Source of the DNA: Nectonema munidae
Lineage: Eukaryota; Nematomorpha; Nectonematoida; Nectonematidae
DNA length: 64,000 bases
NCBI GenBank assembly: GCA_030549495.1
Contig: JAUIRK010000993.1
Span: 658,501-722,500, forward strand
Direction of reading: 5' to 3'
Below the pieces are notes generated by a model. That model ran no database searches, was not told the origin of the DNA, and saw only the letters and a list, made by a program, of their open reading frames with translations. Numbering within the stretch: position 1 is the stretch's first letter; each line of letters begins with the position of its first letter. Made by a program: the position numbers and the translations under genes. Of this stretch, positions 21,690 through 33,294 are shown in pieces.

Positions 21690-22216
21690 GTGCGCAGAAA
21701 AAATGCCCCCAATTAAAAAGTAGGAAAAAATGCCCCAACACAAAAAATTTCAAAAAATTAATTAAAATTTTTAAAAAAGATATGTCAAATAAAGATTTTT
21801 TTAAAAAAAAAAGTTAACTTTTCATCTAAAACATTTAAAATTTAATTAAAGTAAACTAAAAAACTCAGCATACGATAATTTTTTAAATACAAAAAAATTT
21901 TTTTTATAAAACAGCAAATATTTTTGGACTTTGTGTGTATCAGAACACTTTCTAAATATAATTTGTATTTTAACTGATTTTAAGAACACATTCCCATAAA
22001 TCTGCACCTTTGCTATTTTTTTCAAGAACTTTATTAAAAAAAAACCCTATAGATTAAGAAATTTTAGAAATTTAGCCTTTCAAAACGGTACCAAAAAAAA
22101 TATTTATATAATTAAAAAAATCCTGAAAATCAAAAATTAGGGGGCATTTTTTCCTACTTTTTAATTGGGGCATTTTTTTGGAGGCATTTTTTCTGGGGGC
22201 ATTTTTACCTACAACC
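21690..22216. mobile_element. MULE-like MITE
   Basis: Inverted end regions contain AAAAAATGCCCCCAATTAAA / complement and AGTAGGAAAAAATGCCCC / complement. The flanks carry an exact 10-bp duplication ATCGAATATA (21680-21689 and 22217-22226). A 9-10-bp duplication points to the Mutator (MULE) superfamily. No open frame was recognised. Confidence 0.8.
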
Positions 22217-22752
22217 ATCGAATATACACTAGTTTAAAAAAATCCAAAAATGCTAGGGGGTGGAATAGGCTTTTCATTTGAAAAATGAAGTAGTCTACCA
22301 GCCACATTACAAGAATTGATGAAAGGATATTTGATTCATAGAGAAAACAAATAACTGAAGGTTGGATAATTTTATATGAGTGAATGTAGTGTAAAGACAA
22401 AGAGTCTACTAGACACCCTGCGATGTTTATATGAAAAAATGTGATTGATTCAGGGGCAAGGGTATAAAACGAAGTTATAATTGTGTAAACAAAAATAAAA
22501 CAAAAAATTAAGATCGCATGATTTCATTTTACTCAGCATCATTCAAAAATAGTTTAAAAGCAAAATTGATACAAGCTATAAAAAGTAAAATAACTGTTAA
22601 CATTTTGCAATGATTTGCCTTTTATAATAACTTTTAAGGAAAAAAAGTCTATCAGAAAAAGTTATAGAGCTTCAACAAAAACTAAAAAATTTTAGAGCAT
22701 AACTTAAGTTTTTTGAAAACTAATTTGACGTATCCCCTACAGCATACTCTAT

Positions 22753-22905
22753 GGGTGGCATGGCAGGTTGGTTGAGATGATGGGCATAGCACGGAAGCCT
22801 CTGGATTCGATTCCTCATCGATACGAATTTGTTCATAGTTTGACATAAGCGGTACATCAGTGCCTGGTCAATGAAAATACATCCGCTGCACCTTACCTTT
22901 TACTC
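22753..22905 (+). repeat. tRNA-derived SINE
   Basis: A-box-like TTGGTTGAGATGATGGGC is followed by a B box GGATTCGATTCC (22803-22814), the GATACGA and ACATAAGCGGTACAT blocks, GTGCCTGGTCAATGAAAATA and a CCTTACCTTTTAC tail. It is a diverged member of the family at 58286. Confidence 0.8.
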
Positions 22906-23096
22906 AAAATTATAAAATTTGCTACATAATTAACATAAGAGAATTTTAAAATGGAACCGTCTGTTCTCAGAATAATTTAAAAATAATAGGAAGCATAAAG
23001 AATTAGAGTTTATTTGATATTTTTAAGTTTTTATAAGCAGCAAAAGCCAACGTTTAAGTAGCTAGCCCTTATAATTAAAAAATTATTTAAACTAAC

Positions 23097-23400
23097 GGTC
23101 GACAGACATTTCGCCCCCTAACAAATTGTCTCATAGGCTATTAGTTTCACCCATCTTTGCTTATTATATGTGTAAAATTATTAAAAAAATGTATATTCTT
23201 GTTTATTTTATCTCTATTAAATTATTTAAAATTAATCAATTTATCTCTTAATTTTTTAGAATTGTCCATGAGACAAAATGTCTTATGAAAATAACGGGCC
23301 GAATTGTCCATGAAACAAAATGTCTTATGAAAATAATGGGGCGAATTGTCCATGGGACGAACTGTCTTAGGAAAATAATGGGGCGAAATGTCCGAGGACC
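23097..23400. mobile_element. Small hAT-like element with an internal minisatellite
   Basis: The left end GGTCGACAGACATTTCGCCC and the complement of the right end, GGTCCTCGGACATTTCGCCC, are inverted repeats. The exact 8-bp duplication AAACTAAC flanks them (23089-23096 and 23401-23408). Inside, a 42-bp unit starting GAATTGTCCATG repeats at 23259, 23301 and 23343, with a partial copy at 23385. Confidence 0.9.
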
Positions 23401-23897
23401 AAACTAACATAAATAAAGTATACGAGAAAAGAAAATCATTGCGTTTTTTTTTGAATATTTCTGTCTACAAATAAAATTCTGACAGTGTCATAAATAGATC
23501 AAGTACATTTTTAACAACTGAAACATTTTGTTTCGATATTATATTTTTATTATAATAATCAACAAATTTTCTTAAAAAAAGTGATTTGACTATGTACAGT
23601 GTTACTTATAAAATGTAACAATCGAACATTATAAAAAATATCTCTGCTCAAATATTAAGCAAATAGAGTATTCTTGCTTTTAAACTGAATAGATAATCAA
23701 AATATTCATTCCCAAATAACTATTGAAAAAAATTAGAGTTTTCAAATGTTACAAAATGTTGCAAACGTAGTGATAAAGATTAAGTGACTTTTGTTGAAAA
23801 AAAATTCTTAGCGCGAGTCTAACAATATTCATTTTATATAAAATTGTAACGATTGAAAACTATTTTAATTTAACTCTAAATGCAAATTAGACAGAAG

Positions 23898-24095
23898 CAG
23901 TGGTGTAGCCAAAAAAAAAGTTGATAGAAGGGGCACATTAAAAACAAAAAACTTGCGCAACATTTTGTATACTTTCTTGATCCTTTCATTGGAGAAATTT
24001 TCAAAAACTGATATCATATAAGATGCATGGGGGCACCACGAGGTACATAGTAGTGTGGGCACGGCCCCTCATGCCCCAGTCTAGCTACGTCACTG
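23898..24095. mobile_element. 198-bp hAT MITE
   Basis: Ends CAGTGGTGTAGCCA and TAGCTACGTCACTG are inverted repeats. The flanks are GACAGAAG and GAGAGAAG, an 8-bp duplication with one difference. It belongs to the same terminal type as 31355-31929. Confidence 0.85.
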
Positions 24096-24529
24096 GAGAG
24101 AAGAGAACTGAATGAGATAGGACAGCTTAACAAGAGAAGAGAGCTTGAATGAAAGAAGAGAGCTTGAGTGAATGATTGAGTTTTAGCAGAGAAAGCGGAA
24201 GAGAAAAACAGAGGAGAGAGAAAGAGTATAAGAATTACTGTGACAGAAGATGAGAAAATCTAGTGGATCATGAACATGTGTTTGCTCAAAAATACTAAAA
24301 AGAGGAGACACTGTGATAAACATTGCTTACTTTTTGTGTGCATATTGAAGCAATGGATTATTATTATATAGCTCTCACGCATCGTCTGTAAAATATGTTC
24401 GATAGGAAAAATGCGATCATCATACATGTTTTATAAACAAGCAGCAACTCTTACTTACAGAAAATTATTGGGGGGGGGGGGGGGGCGAAGGTCATTTTCG
24501 CCCCCCGGATGTGCGCCTCTGCTTGAATT

Positions 24530-26500
24530 ATTATTAAATCAAATACAAAAATATAAACTACATAGCTAAATGATATTTATTCAACTATCTAACGCGATTT
24601 TTGTTCCTGACAAGTAAGATTTTTCCCCAGTCAATTTATTCCAAAACGATAGAAAATGCCGATTACTCCTTTAAAATTTGCTTTTGTAGCTTTCTGAATG
24701 AATTTTTGATTTAAAAAGAGGTTACGATTTTACTATATTTTAACCGAGTCTTTGTGGGGCGAGTCATTTATTTAAAACTTACTGCGGGGGGGATGGGGAT
24801 GAGTTTAACATTAGTACTGCGGGGTAACTTGTAAAATTGCGGGTATTTGCTAATGGTTAATCAGATATTGATTGATAGCTCATATCTGATTTTATAAAGT
24901 ATAACATCACATTTGCTGGCCATCTTTTTTCTGCAAGATCAGCTTTAAAAAGCAAACTGTCAATGATATAGAAAATAGAATTTTGTTTTTTTTAAATCTA
25001 ACGTCATAAAAATTAAATGTATAAAAATAGTATCATTTAACATTCTTTATCAAAATGAAATAGCTGTCTGTTAAGTTGGGCGGGTTAGGGTTTACATTTA
25101 AAATTGCGGCTTTAAAACTAAGATAGTCCTTTGGCTCTGGGTTTAAAAATTTTATGTTCGGGACAGTTGCGGGCATTTTTATTTCGGGTGCCAGCGGGTG
25201 CAAAATAATTAAATATGGGCCGCAGCGGATGTAGGAAAAATTTTCCAACCCACATAGGTACAATAAATTTAAAATAACTTTACAACAAAAAGTAAGAAAA
25301 AAATTGTTTTTATACAAAGGTTTTAAAAAAAATACTTCCACAAAGCACATTATTAAAATATAGTTGGCAAAGTAAATTGAATATCAAAATTTAAGAAACG
25401 AAACTTGTAAAATTTATTTTCTTTCATAAAATTTTATCATTGACTAAAATTTTTGAATAAAAAACTTGCTTTTAAATCATTCACCTTGCTAGATAATTTT
25501 CAACTAAATTTTTAAAAATTTGCAAATGTAGCTTGCCTATATTTTGGATGTAGAGCTTGAAAGTCGCGTTGAAGAACATTATGATAACCCTGTGAACAAT
25601 TGGTTTTTGAGTTAAATCCAATCAAGATTAGTACTGGTTCCATAAAGAAGGAGGAAATTTAGAATAACTTTCTCTATTCTTAACTCTTTCTCCTTGAATA
25701 TTTCAAAATAAGAAAGTAAGCTTTTGTATCCTTCTTCTAGCAAATTCTCTAAAACAGTGTGCAGATCTGGAAACATGAATTAGCGGATTAGCATAGCATT
25801 TTAGAATGCGTGAGGTTCTCTCAAGGCTAAGTGCTTGCGCAACAACGAAAAACCGCTTTATCTGAGAACGAATAAACGAGGCGTGACTGTAATAAAAATA
25901 TTTTTATTTTTAGGTTTATCTTTTTTAATTTCATCATAATAATAATTTTTATCTATTTTATAATTTTATACGATTAATTTTATTCGATTTTTTTAAATAT
26001 TCTATTTCAATTTGCAACTTTTATGACAGTATTTGCCAAATTAATTCTGCAATAACTCATAGTCTTAAGAATCTGCCTTTTGAACAACTGTAGTTCGCTG
26101 TGAAGCAGTAAATTTTATATTCTTTATTTCTCTGCCTAGAATTATGTCACTTAAAGAGATCATATAGAGAAGTTTTAATTTGTAAAAATATATCATTCAA
26201 AGTGAATAGTGAATAGTCATCGATATTGTTACGCTGACTTCTTTAACACTTAGTTAGATATAAAACGACTAAAAATGGTTAGAAATTAATTTGCTGCTAT
26301 TTTATCAATAGAGAAATATCTTACACAGTTGTCGCTCCAATTAATCAATTTTGTAAGCATAGTGGCAATACTGTATTTAACAAAAAACAGTAAGTTCTAT
26401 GCACGGCTGGGAAGTCGGAGTTGCAAAGTTTTGAGCTAATAGGTAAGATACTGTGGCGTATTCAAGGACTGGAGCACTACACACGTTTACTTTATCTAAC
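24530..26500. other. Unassigned sequence with a G+C-richer repeat
   Basis: At 24780-24850 and 25075-25240 there are related stretches with GCGGGTATTTGC, GTTGCGGGCATTTT and GGTGCCAGCGGGTGC, the look of a low-complexity dispersed repeat. The minus frame at 25033-25350 is a by-product of it. No gene was identified. Confidence 0.45.
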
Positions 26501-26501
26501 C

Positions 26502-28310
26502 CACTGGTTCCCAAAGTGGTCTATATTGACCCCTAGGGGTCAATATAGATCTGTTAGGGGTCTATGTTAACAAAAAAACTTTTTTGGTGTCTACAATATG
26601 TAAATAGGGGTCTACATATATTAGGCAGGTCACGAAATTACACACAATGCAAATTTTACGTATATGATTCTTATAATAGATATTCTGCATATTTATGCAT
26701 AAATATTAAAAACGTTTAATAAAATTATTTAAATGCCTATTTTATATGTGATGTATTTTATTTAAATGCCTATTTTTTATATTTTTAAATATTATTTATG
26801 TAATTTAAAATTACTTTTAATTAATTATAGATTTTATATATTTTTTTTTAATTATAGATAATTTATTTTTAATTAATTAATTTATTGAACATGGCCGAGC
26901 AAAAAAGAAAATGTAGGCAATATAGCTTTGATTATTATTATTTGAAGTTCGGCTTCATTTCTTCTCCCTGGGACATACATCTACCCATGTGCCTTCTATG
27001 CAGCAAAGTTTTAAACAATGACGCTATGAAACCATCCAAGTTGGAGGATCATCTGAAAAGATGTCACCCTCATAAAAAAAGTCACAGTTTGGCATACTTT
27101 AAAGCACTGAAAGAAAAACACGAGAAGAGAATTACTGTGGACAAGATGTTCACTTCAACATCACGGAGAGACAATGATGGTTTGCGGGCGTCGTACAATA
27201 TCTCACTGCTCATCGCAGAATCTGGAAAATATCATACTATTGGGGAGCAGTTAATTTTGCCAGCCATTGAAGAGGTTTTAAAAACTGTTTTACACCAGTC
27301 TGCATATGATATACTGAAAAGAATTCCTTTGTGCAACAACACATCTCAAAGACATATTGATGAAATGAGTCTTGATGTTGAAAGCTTCTTGTGTAATTAT
27401 TTGCAAACGAACTATTTCTCTATTCAGCTGGTCGAATCTACTTTACCTGGTAACGAAGTGCTTTTATTGGCTTATATTCGTTTTGTTATGGATGAAAAAA
27501 TTCAAGAAGAGATGCTCTTTGCAAAAAATTTGACGACGGACACTAAAGGTGAAACTATATTCAATATTTTGAAAGATTTTTGTAGCCAGAAATCTATTCA
27601 TTTATCAAATATTATAGCAGCAGCAGTGGTTGCAGCCCTGCCAATGTTTGGGCGCTATCGCGGTTTTATAAGCCATTTAAAACGAAATGTACCTGGGGTG
27701 TTGCAATTCACTGCCTCATTCACCGACAAGACTTAATAGCCAAAACTCTGAATGCCAGACTACATGAATCTCTTCAATTAGTCATAAGATTCGTATCAAT
27801 GCGTTGAATTGGAGGTTATTTTCGTAGTTGTGTCAAGAAAATAAAAATCACTTTAATATGTTACTGCTCCACACTGAAGTACGATGGCTGTCGAAAGGCT
27901 TATGTTTGACAAGATTTTTTTCCCTTTTTGAGACCATTTAGAGTTTAGAGTATTTGGCTACAAAAGATCCCATTTTGAAAGAAAATTTAATCAAATATAG
28001 GAGACAGTCTGAATTTAGTGAAAACAAGGTCCATTGTGGCAGCCTTTCTTGGTAAAATTGATTTGATGAAGCAGAAAATGGGAAGGCGTCAATTTTCCCA
28101 ATTTGTCATCGACAAACGTCCATGATGATGACGTTTTGGTCTACGTCCAATATTTAAATGCCCTTTTTGCAGATTTTAAAATCAGGTTTGGTGATATTTT
28201 GACTATGAACATACCAAAAATGAATGATCAACCATTTTTTATTTGAGCTTAATCATCACTCAATGTTTTTTCACCTCATTTTCTACTAAGCCTTCAATTT
28301 CATTCTCAAT
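26502..28310 (+). mobile_element. hAT element with BED finger, right end missing
   Basis: The left terminus CACTGGTTCCCAAAGTGG is typical of hAT (ZBED/Charlie-like) elements. It is immediately followed by a perfect 30-bp palindrome (26520-26549) and then the transposase gene from 26885. I did not find the matching right terminus. Sequence homology fades around 28250, close to the pogo gene. Confidence 0.75.
26885..28250 (+). pseudogene. BED-finger hAT transposase (ZBED5/SCAND3-like)
   Basis: An intact stretch of 283 codons starts MNMAEQKRKCRQYSFDYYYL. The BED finger shows C--C at MCLLCSKVLNNDAMKPSKLE and H----H at DHLKRCHPHK. It continues ESGKYHTIGEQLILPAI, KNLTTDTKGETIFNILKDF (first acidic motif) and MFGRYRGFISHLKRNVPGV. 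A frame change near 27710 removes the CVIHRQ motif. Beyond it the conserved blocks reappear in pieces: DLIAKTLNARLHESLQLVIR, LLLHTEVRWLSKG and LATKDPILKENLIKYR. The dimerisation domain is not visible. Family proteins are about 600 residues. Confidence 0.85.
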
Positions 28311-28806
28311 ATTATTATTATGAAAAATACAAAGAATTTTAAATTCAATTTATTTGACCAGATTTTAGTTATACGTTGTAGATCCTTTATTGCGCGGATT
28401 CTGGGAACCAAGCAACGGAGCCCTGTTATAACGGATCTACTCAATCCGTGTTTTCAAAACACAACACAACCTTCCTTCATCATACAACGAGTTGCAGGGT
28501 ATATGAATTGCCAACAGCTTTTTATTTGGAAAAAAACTCGTAAGCAAACAGCACCTAGTGTGATAATGTCACCTGCAGTTGAATAATGTCCGAAGTAGAA
28601 CTCTATAATAAGCTATCTTGTGTGATTGATAATATCGCTTAGTAGATGTGTTCTACATGATTGTCTATTGACCGTATACGCGTTATTATGCAATCCTGAT
28701 TGCATACATTTTCATTCAATATTGATTTTACTTTGCTTTAGCATAAGTTTGTTTTTGTTGTTACATCCATTTTTTTTTATTTCGTTTGCTTTCTTGTAAA
28801 CTTAGA
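28311..28806. other. Junction between hAT and pogo remnants
   Basis: An 88-codon frame (28320-28586) has no recognisable domain. The expected left terminus of the pogo element (CAGTCAATATTCGATATAAG) is absent here. Confidence 0.4.
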
Positions 28807-30219
28807 ATGTCCAATAAGCGTAAGAACTTTAGCTTTGAATTTAAACTTCAAGTTGCTAAGGAAGTTGATGATGGACAAAAAATTAGGACATAGCTAAGAA
28901 GTATCAAATAAGCCACACTTTAATCAGTAGATGGATTAAAAATAAAAATCTCAAAAGAAAAAGAACAGGAGTGTTGCCTGAATTAGAAAATTCTTTATAT
29001 GAATGATTTTGTTCAATGAGAGAGAAAAATGTCCAAATTTCAGATCCTCTTTTGATTGAAAAGGCTAAATTACTTCATAATGAATTAGTTCAAACTTCTG
29101 AAGCAAATCCCATGAATTTTTCAACTGGTAGGTTGCAAAGATTCCAGAAAAGATTCAATATTGCTTACAAACGTCAACATGGAGAAAAAGAAAGTGGAGA
29201 TGTAAACAGTGCTGGAGAGTGGAAAAAGTTTTTTATTGATGAAATTTGAAGATGTACTCTGAAAGTTGTATATTCAATGCAGATGAAACTGGCATATATT
29301 ATAGAGCCACGCCAAATGGTACTCTTGTTAGAAAAATGAAGCTGTCAGTGGGAGTAAACTCTTTCATGTCTGGCACCGAGAAATTACCTTTGTTTGTGAT
29401 AGGTAAATTTCATAGTCCAAGATGCTTTAAAAACAAAGAAAATAATTTACCTGTTGAATATAAGCACAATAAGGCCTCTTGGATGACTAAAGATATTTTT
29501 TGTGATTGGCTTTTAAATTTAGATAATAAAATGCAAAGAGAAAAGCGAAAAATTGCTTTGATAATAATTGATCGATGCCCTGCGTATCCAAAAGATCTCA
29601 AATATGGAAATTTATTTTTTACCTTCCACTACAACTTCAATTATACAGCCTATGGATGGGGGTATAATACGGAGCGTTAAAGCGTATTACAGAATGATCT
29701 TGATGGAAGACGTCATAGATCGCTTGAATTGTGGACAAGATGAAAACATGGAGAAGGCTGTAAAGTCTGTTACGATACTTGATGCACTTCACATGTTACA
29801 AAAGTCTTGGAACAGCATTTCTACTGAGGTAATTAAAAATTGTTTTCGAAAGTCTTTTGGTTTAAATTTACAGGACATGGCGTTAAATAAACACCCTGAA
29901 AGAACAGATAATGTCGTGGAAGAAAGTTTTTTAACTTCTGAATATATTGATTGCGATAAAGATTTGGAGTGCTTCGAAACAACGAATGAACTACCGCTGA
30001 ATGTGGATACTGATAATGAAAGTGGAAAAGAAGATGAGGAGAAACCTAAAGTATCTTCTATGGAAGCCTTATAAATGATGGATGAAATAAAAAAAAGTCT
30101 ACAAACAATGTGGAGTTACAACTATTGATTTGAAAAAAGCTCAAAAGTCACTTCAAAACCACGTAATTGAGAGCAGAAAATTGGGGCAGTCTTCAATTGA
30201 TGAATATTATTTTAAGTAA
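28807..30219 (+). pseudogene. Pogo/Tigger DDE transposase
   Basis: The start MSNKRKNFSFEFKLQVAKEV is a CENP-B/pogo-type helix-turn-helix region, disturbed by early frame changes. The second DNA-binding domain reads ISDPLLIEKAKLLHNELVQT to RLQRFQKRFNIAYKRQHG. The DDE core shows CIFNADETGIYYRATPNGTL (first Asp), TEKLPLFVIGK, KASWMTKDIFCDWLLNLD, IIDRCPAYP (second Asp; most relatives have DNAPAHP/DNCPAHP) and SIIQPMDGGIIRSVKAYYR (third Asp). The end is SSIDEYYFK with a stop at 30217-30219. About four frame changes are seen in total, so this is an inactive but fairly well preserved copy. Full length would be about 470 residues. Confidence 0.88.
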
Positions 30220-30302
30220 TAAATATAACTTTGTTTTAATTTTTTAAAACTCAGCATTTTTCTACTTATTGACTTGATTATGAATCAACTTTAATTAAAT
30301 AG

Positions 30303-30382
30303 TTTTCGATATAAGCACATACTCGATATAAGCACCTGTTCAGCTGGTCCGGTGTAAGTGCTTATATCGAATATTGACTGTA
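30303..30382. repeat. Right terminus of the pogo/Tigger element
   Basis: GATATAAGCAC occurs twice (30308, 30324) and inverted near the tip as GTGCTTATATC, ending CGAATATTGACTG at 30380 followed by TA. The compound terminal repeat and TA fit pogo/Tigger. The left terminus was not found. Confidence 0.75.
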
Positions 30383-30389
30383 TACTAGA

Positions 30390-30848
30390 AATTGAATGTA
30401 ATAGGAATTACCTTTTAAAATCCAACTTCGTAATAGCATTGATAGAGTATGATGATTATTTTTGAAAGTCCCTTCTAAAATCAACTCTCTTCAACAAATC
30501 TCAAACTTTTAATGCCGTCTCTTTATTCTCTTCATTTTTTATGTCCAATGATTTGAATTTTTTTCAAAATTATTATTTTTACTGTTCATCCTCTTCATTT
30601 TCTGATTTGCTGCGATTTTTAATTGGTCATTTGTTGCCTAAATAAATTGCGGAGTTAATGTGCAATTTTTGAGACTTTTGAATAAAGTTTTGATGGCTGA
30701 TTAATTCACGGGAAAATACACTGTGTATTTTGATACATCTTTTCCTTAAGCTTACTTATTCCTTCAAACAGTATTTAGGAATCGTTCAAAAAAGCGTTGG
30801 CTTATCTCCTCTTCGCCTTTCCACTTAAAATTATATTTATCTATGGTT
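30390..30848. other. Unassigned sequence
   Basis: No feature is supported. Confidence 0.4.
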
Positions 30849-31053
30849 TTATTAAAAAGAATATTTTCGCTCTATGACTCTTTTTCAACTGATGTCAAGC
30901 AGAAAGCGGAGGGAACGCCTTTTTGGGTGAAGATGTGAGGCAAAGAATCACAAGCAATCCTTTCTCAAATCTTCACCACAAAAGCCGTTCCTCTCCTTTC
31001 TCCTTGACTTAAGTTTGAAAAAGACTGATAGAGTCGAAATATTCTTTTTAATA
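30849..31053. repeat. 205-bp foldback (long hairpin)
   Basis: Left arm 30849-30941 (TTATTAAAAAGAATATTTTC onward) is about 80% complementary to right arm 30961-31053 (ending GAAATATTCTTTTTAATAA), with a loop of about 20 bases. No gene is within. It resembles a foldback MITE; a TA lies at the tips. A small-RNA precursor is another possibility. Confidence 0.88.
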
Positions 31054-31354
31054 AATATTCATCATATGATCCTTCCTCGCTTATATGTTGTAATACTTAA
31101 GATGTCTGACCTTCAGCCTCACCCTTCTGTATCTGTTATACAATTTTATTTATTAAATTAAGGATAATTTATATTAATTAGAGTTATATAATTAATAATA
31201 TCAAACCAACAGTATAATTTAAAAATAAATAAAATATTTATCCTACTAACTTTACTTATATTCCTTGTTTCGCATGGCAAAACACCAGCACGGAGTTTAG
31301 ATTAATCATAGATGAAACAATTCAATATTCTAGATATATTGCCATTGGAGAAAG

Positions 31355-31929
31355 CAGAGGCGTAGCCAGCTATACTTTTTCTGCCCCCAATTCCTTTTGA
31401 ATTTTTGAAATGTTTTGATATGTATGCAGTTGTTTGGCGGCCTCATCTCTGTTAGTATATTTTCCTAATAAAAAGAAATGTGTCGAAGATTCTTTCCTCT
31501 AACTAACATTTTTCTCAGTTGAGGACTTTCTAACCACTGATATTATGCCAATACAACTCTAAAACAAAGAGTTTTAAGAAGTCAACGATGCTCAATGCTG
31601 CATGAAAGAGAAGAATCGTATGCTTGTTTCGTATCTGAAAGAGTATACAAAAAATTGTCCACAATGAAATCGTGAAATTTTTTTCCAGAAAGTCCAGAAG
31701 GATTCAACTTTTTTGAAAAAAACTTACAAAAAATAAATTTGTGTGATACTTCATGATTTCCAAATAAAAATAAACATTTTTTTATTGATATCACATTACT
31801 GAAATTCTTAAAGTACATGTGCTTTAACTACTTTAACTACATGTGATACATTCTTTTTTGGTAAAAATGTCTGCCCCCTCCAAATTCTTTGTCTGCCCCT
31901 CTAACTTCTATTTTCTGGCTACGCCACTG
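31355..31929. mobile_element. 575-bp non-autonomous hAT element
   Basis: Ends CAGAGGCGTAGCCAG and CTGGCTACGCCACTG are inverted repeats, flanked by the exact 8-bp duplication GGAGAAAG (31347-31354 and 31930-31937). Subterminal CTGCCCC blocks occur at both sides. The 78-codon minus frame inside (31582-31818) has no recognised domain. Confidence 0.93.
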
Positions 31930-31937
31930 GGAGAAAG

Positions 31938-32907
31938 AAAAGTTGTAGTCTTAAATTATAAAGTAAACATTTTATAGTTCAAAAAACCGAAACCTTAAAT
32001 GTTTTAAACAAATTTAAAATATTGCTATGTATTTCAATGTCTAACTTATTTACGATGGAAAATTTCTATAAAAAAATAATTAATTTTTTTAATGATTTTT
32101 TCTTTGTTATTCTAAGTACTTTAAAACATTGCATTCTTTTTTCTTTTTATTTGTTCTAAAAAATCACGATTTTGCGAAGTTTTGATCATTCAAGCATTCT
32201 CTTTAAAATTCTTCCAACGAATATGACGATGATGTTGTAGATATACATTGACGCTGATTCCACATCACTTCTCACGCACTTAAATGGCACAAGCTCTCTG
32301 AGCAGAAAGCGACCGCTTTTGTCATACACGTGTACAATGATTTTTATGATAACGGAGCTCATCTCTCTCATTTGTAGCATCTTTATCATGTGCTTTCATT
32401 CAAAAGTTTTTTTGAATATAGTAATTATCCTTATTAGATCTCCTTCATCCATTTCCCTATATGCATGCATTCATGCAAAGCAATTTTCTTTCGCAGCATA
32501 GAAACCTCGTGAATTATTATAGATATTGTAATTATTGCGCGCGCACTTTTAACAAACTAAATTGTGCTTGCACCAATATACTTGCGCATACTTCAGTTCT
32601 TCTATGATGCTCAAAGTTAAGTCTTTGATATTGTGGTGTGCTACCAGAATGTTTAATTGCCTGCATCTTGTGAGCATTTGTTGTTTTTTGTGTTACTGAA
32701 AGGATGAAAGACATCTACGCCTGTTCATTATGCTAAATCATTTGTATGCATTGAAAGAGTCTCCTGAAATCTACATTTTATAACGACTTTTGTCAAAATA
32801 TGTTGACTGTTGGAGTTTCTAAAGGGTACTGAAACTAATTGCGTACTTAGTACAAGTGCATCTCTGGAAGATGCTAATTTTATCAGGTGCACCAAGTTTG
32901 AAATTAA
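31938..32907. other. Unassigned sequence
   Basis: Several short open frames lie here on both strands (for example 32186-32389 minus), none with recognisable motifs. Confidence 0.4.
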
Positions 32908-33294
32908 GGTACCCGGACATTTGCCCGAATAGACATTTAGCTGACAGACATTTATCTGAACAAAAAGTTTACCAAATGGATCATTGGTCATGTAACTTCT
33001 AGTAGATAAAATTATTCACCACCTGTATAGCAATTATGAATAATAAAAGAAAACAAAAATTACGTTGTAGATTTGTAATCAGTATAACACATTTGGCAAT
33101 GTAAATAAGTTATTCCTCACATAATTTGTGTTAAGTATAGAAAAGGGAAACAAAATTACTCTGCGGATTTGTATGGAGCACAGCGCAAGCTTCCAAACTT
33201 ACTGGAAGTAAAGTAACGTCTACAAAAATTGTCAAATTGAATGTACATTTCCGGGGATTCGATTAAATGATAGTTGGCCAAATGTCTGGTTTCG
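32908..33294. mobile_element. Repeat with ACATTT-rich inverted ends, copy 1
   Basis: Left CCCGGACATTTGCCCGAATA plus two further GACATTTAGC/GACATTTATC blocks, and right GTTGGCCAAATGTCTGG, are inverted. The interior block ACTGGAAGTAAAGTAACGTC is shared with 34140-34272. No certain target duplication was found. The ends resemble those of 23097-23400. Confidence 0.65.

Larger units (their letters stand above)
21435..24521. mobile_element. 3.1-kb hAT-type element packed with insertions
   Basis: Ends CAGGGGCGCACATCC and GGATGTGCGCCTCTG are inverted repeats flanked by the exact 8-bp duplication CTTGAATT at 21427-21434 and 24522-24529. A G-run of about 15 bases occurs near both ends, in the same orientation. 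No transposase is readable. At least four other elements lie within: 21690-22216, 22753-22905, 23097-23400 and 23898-24095. Confidence 0.88.
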
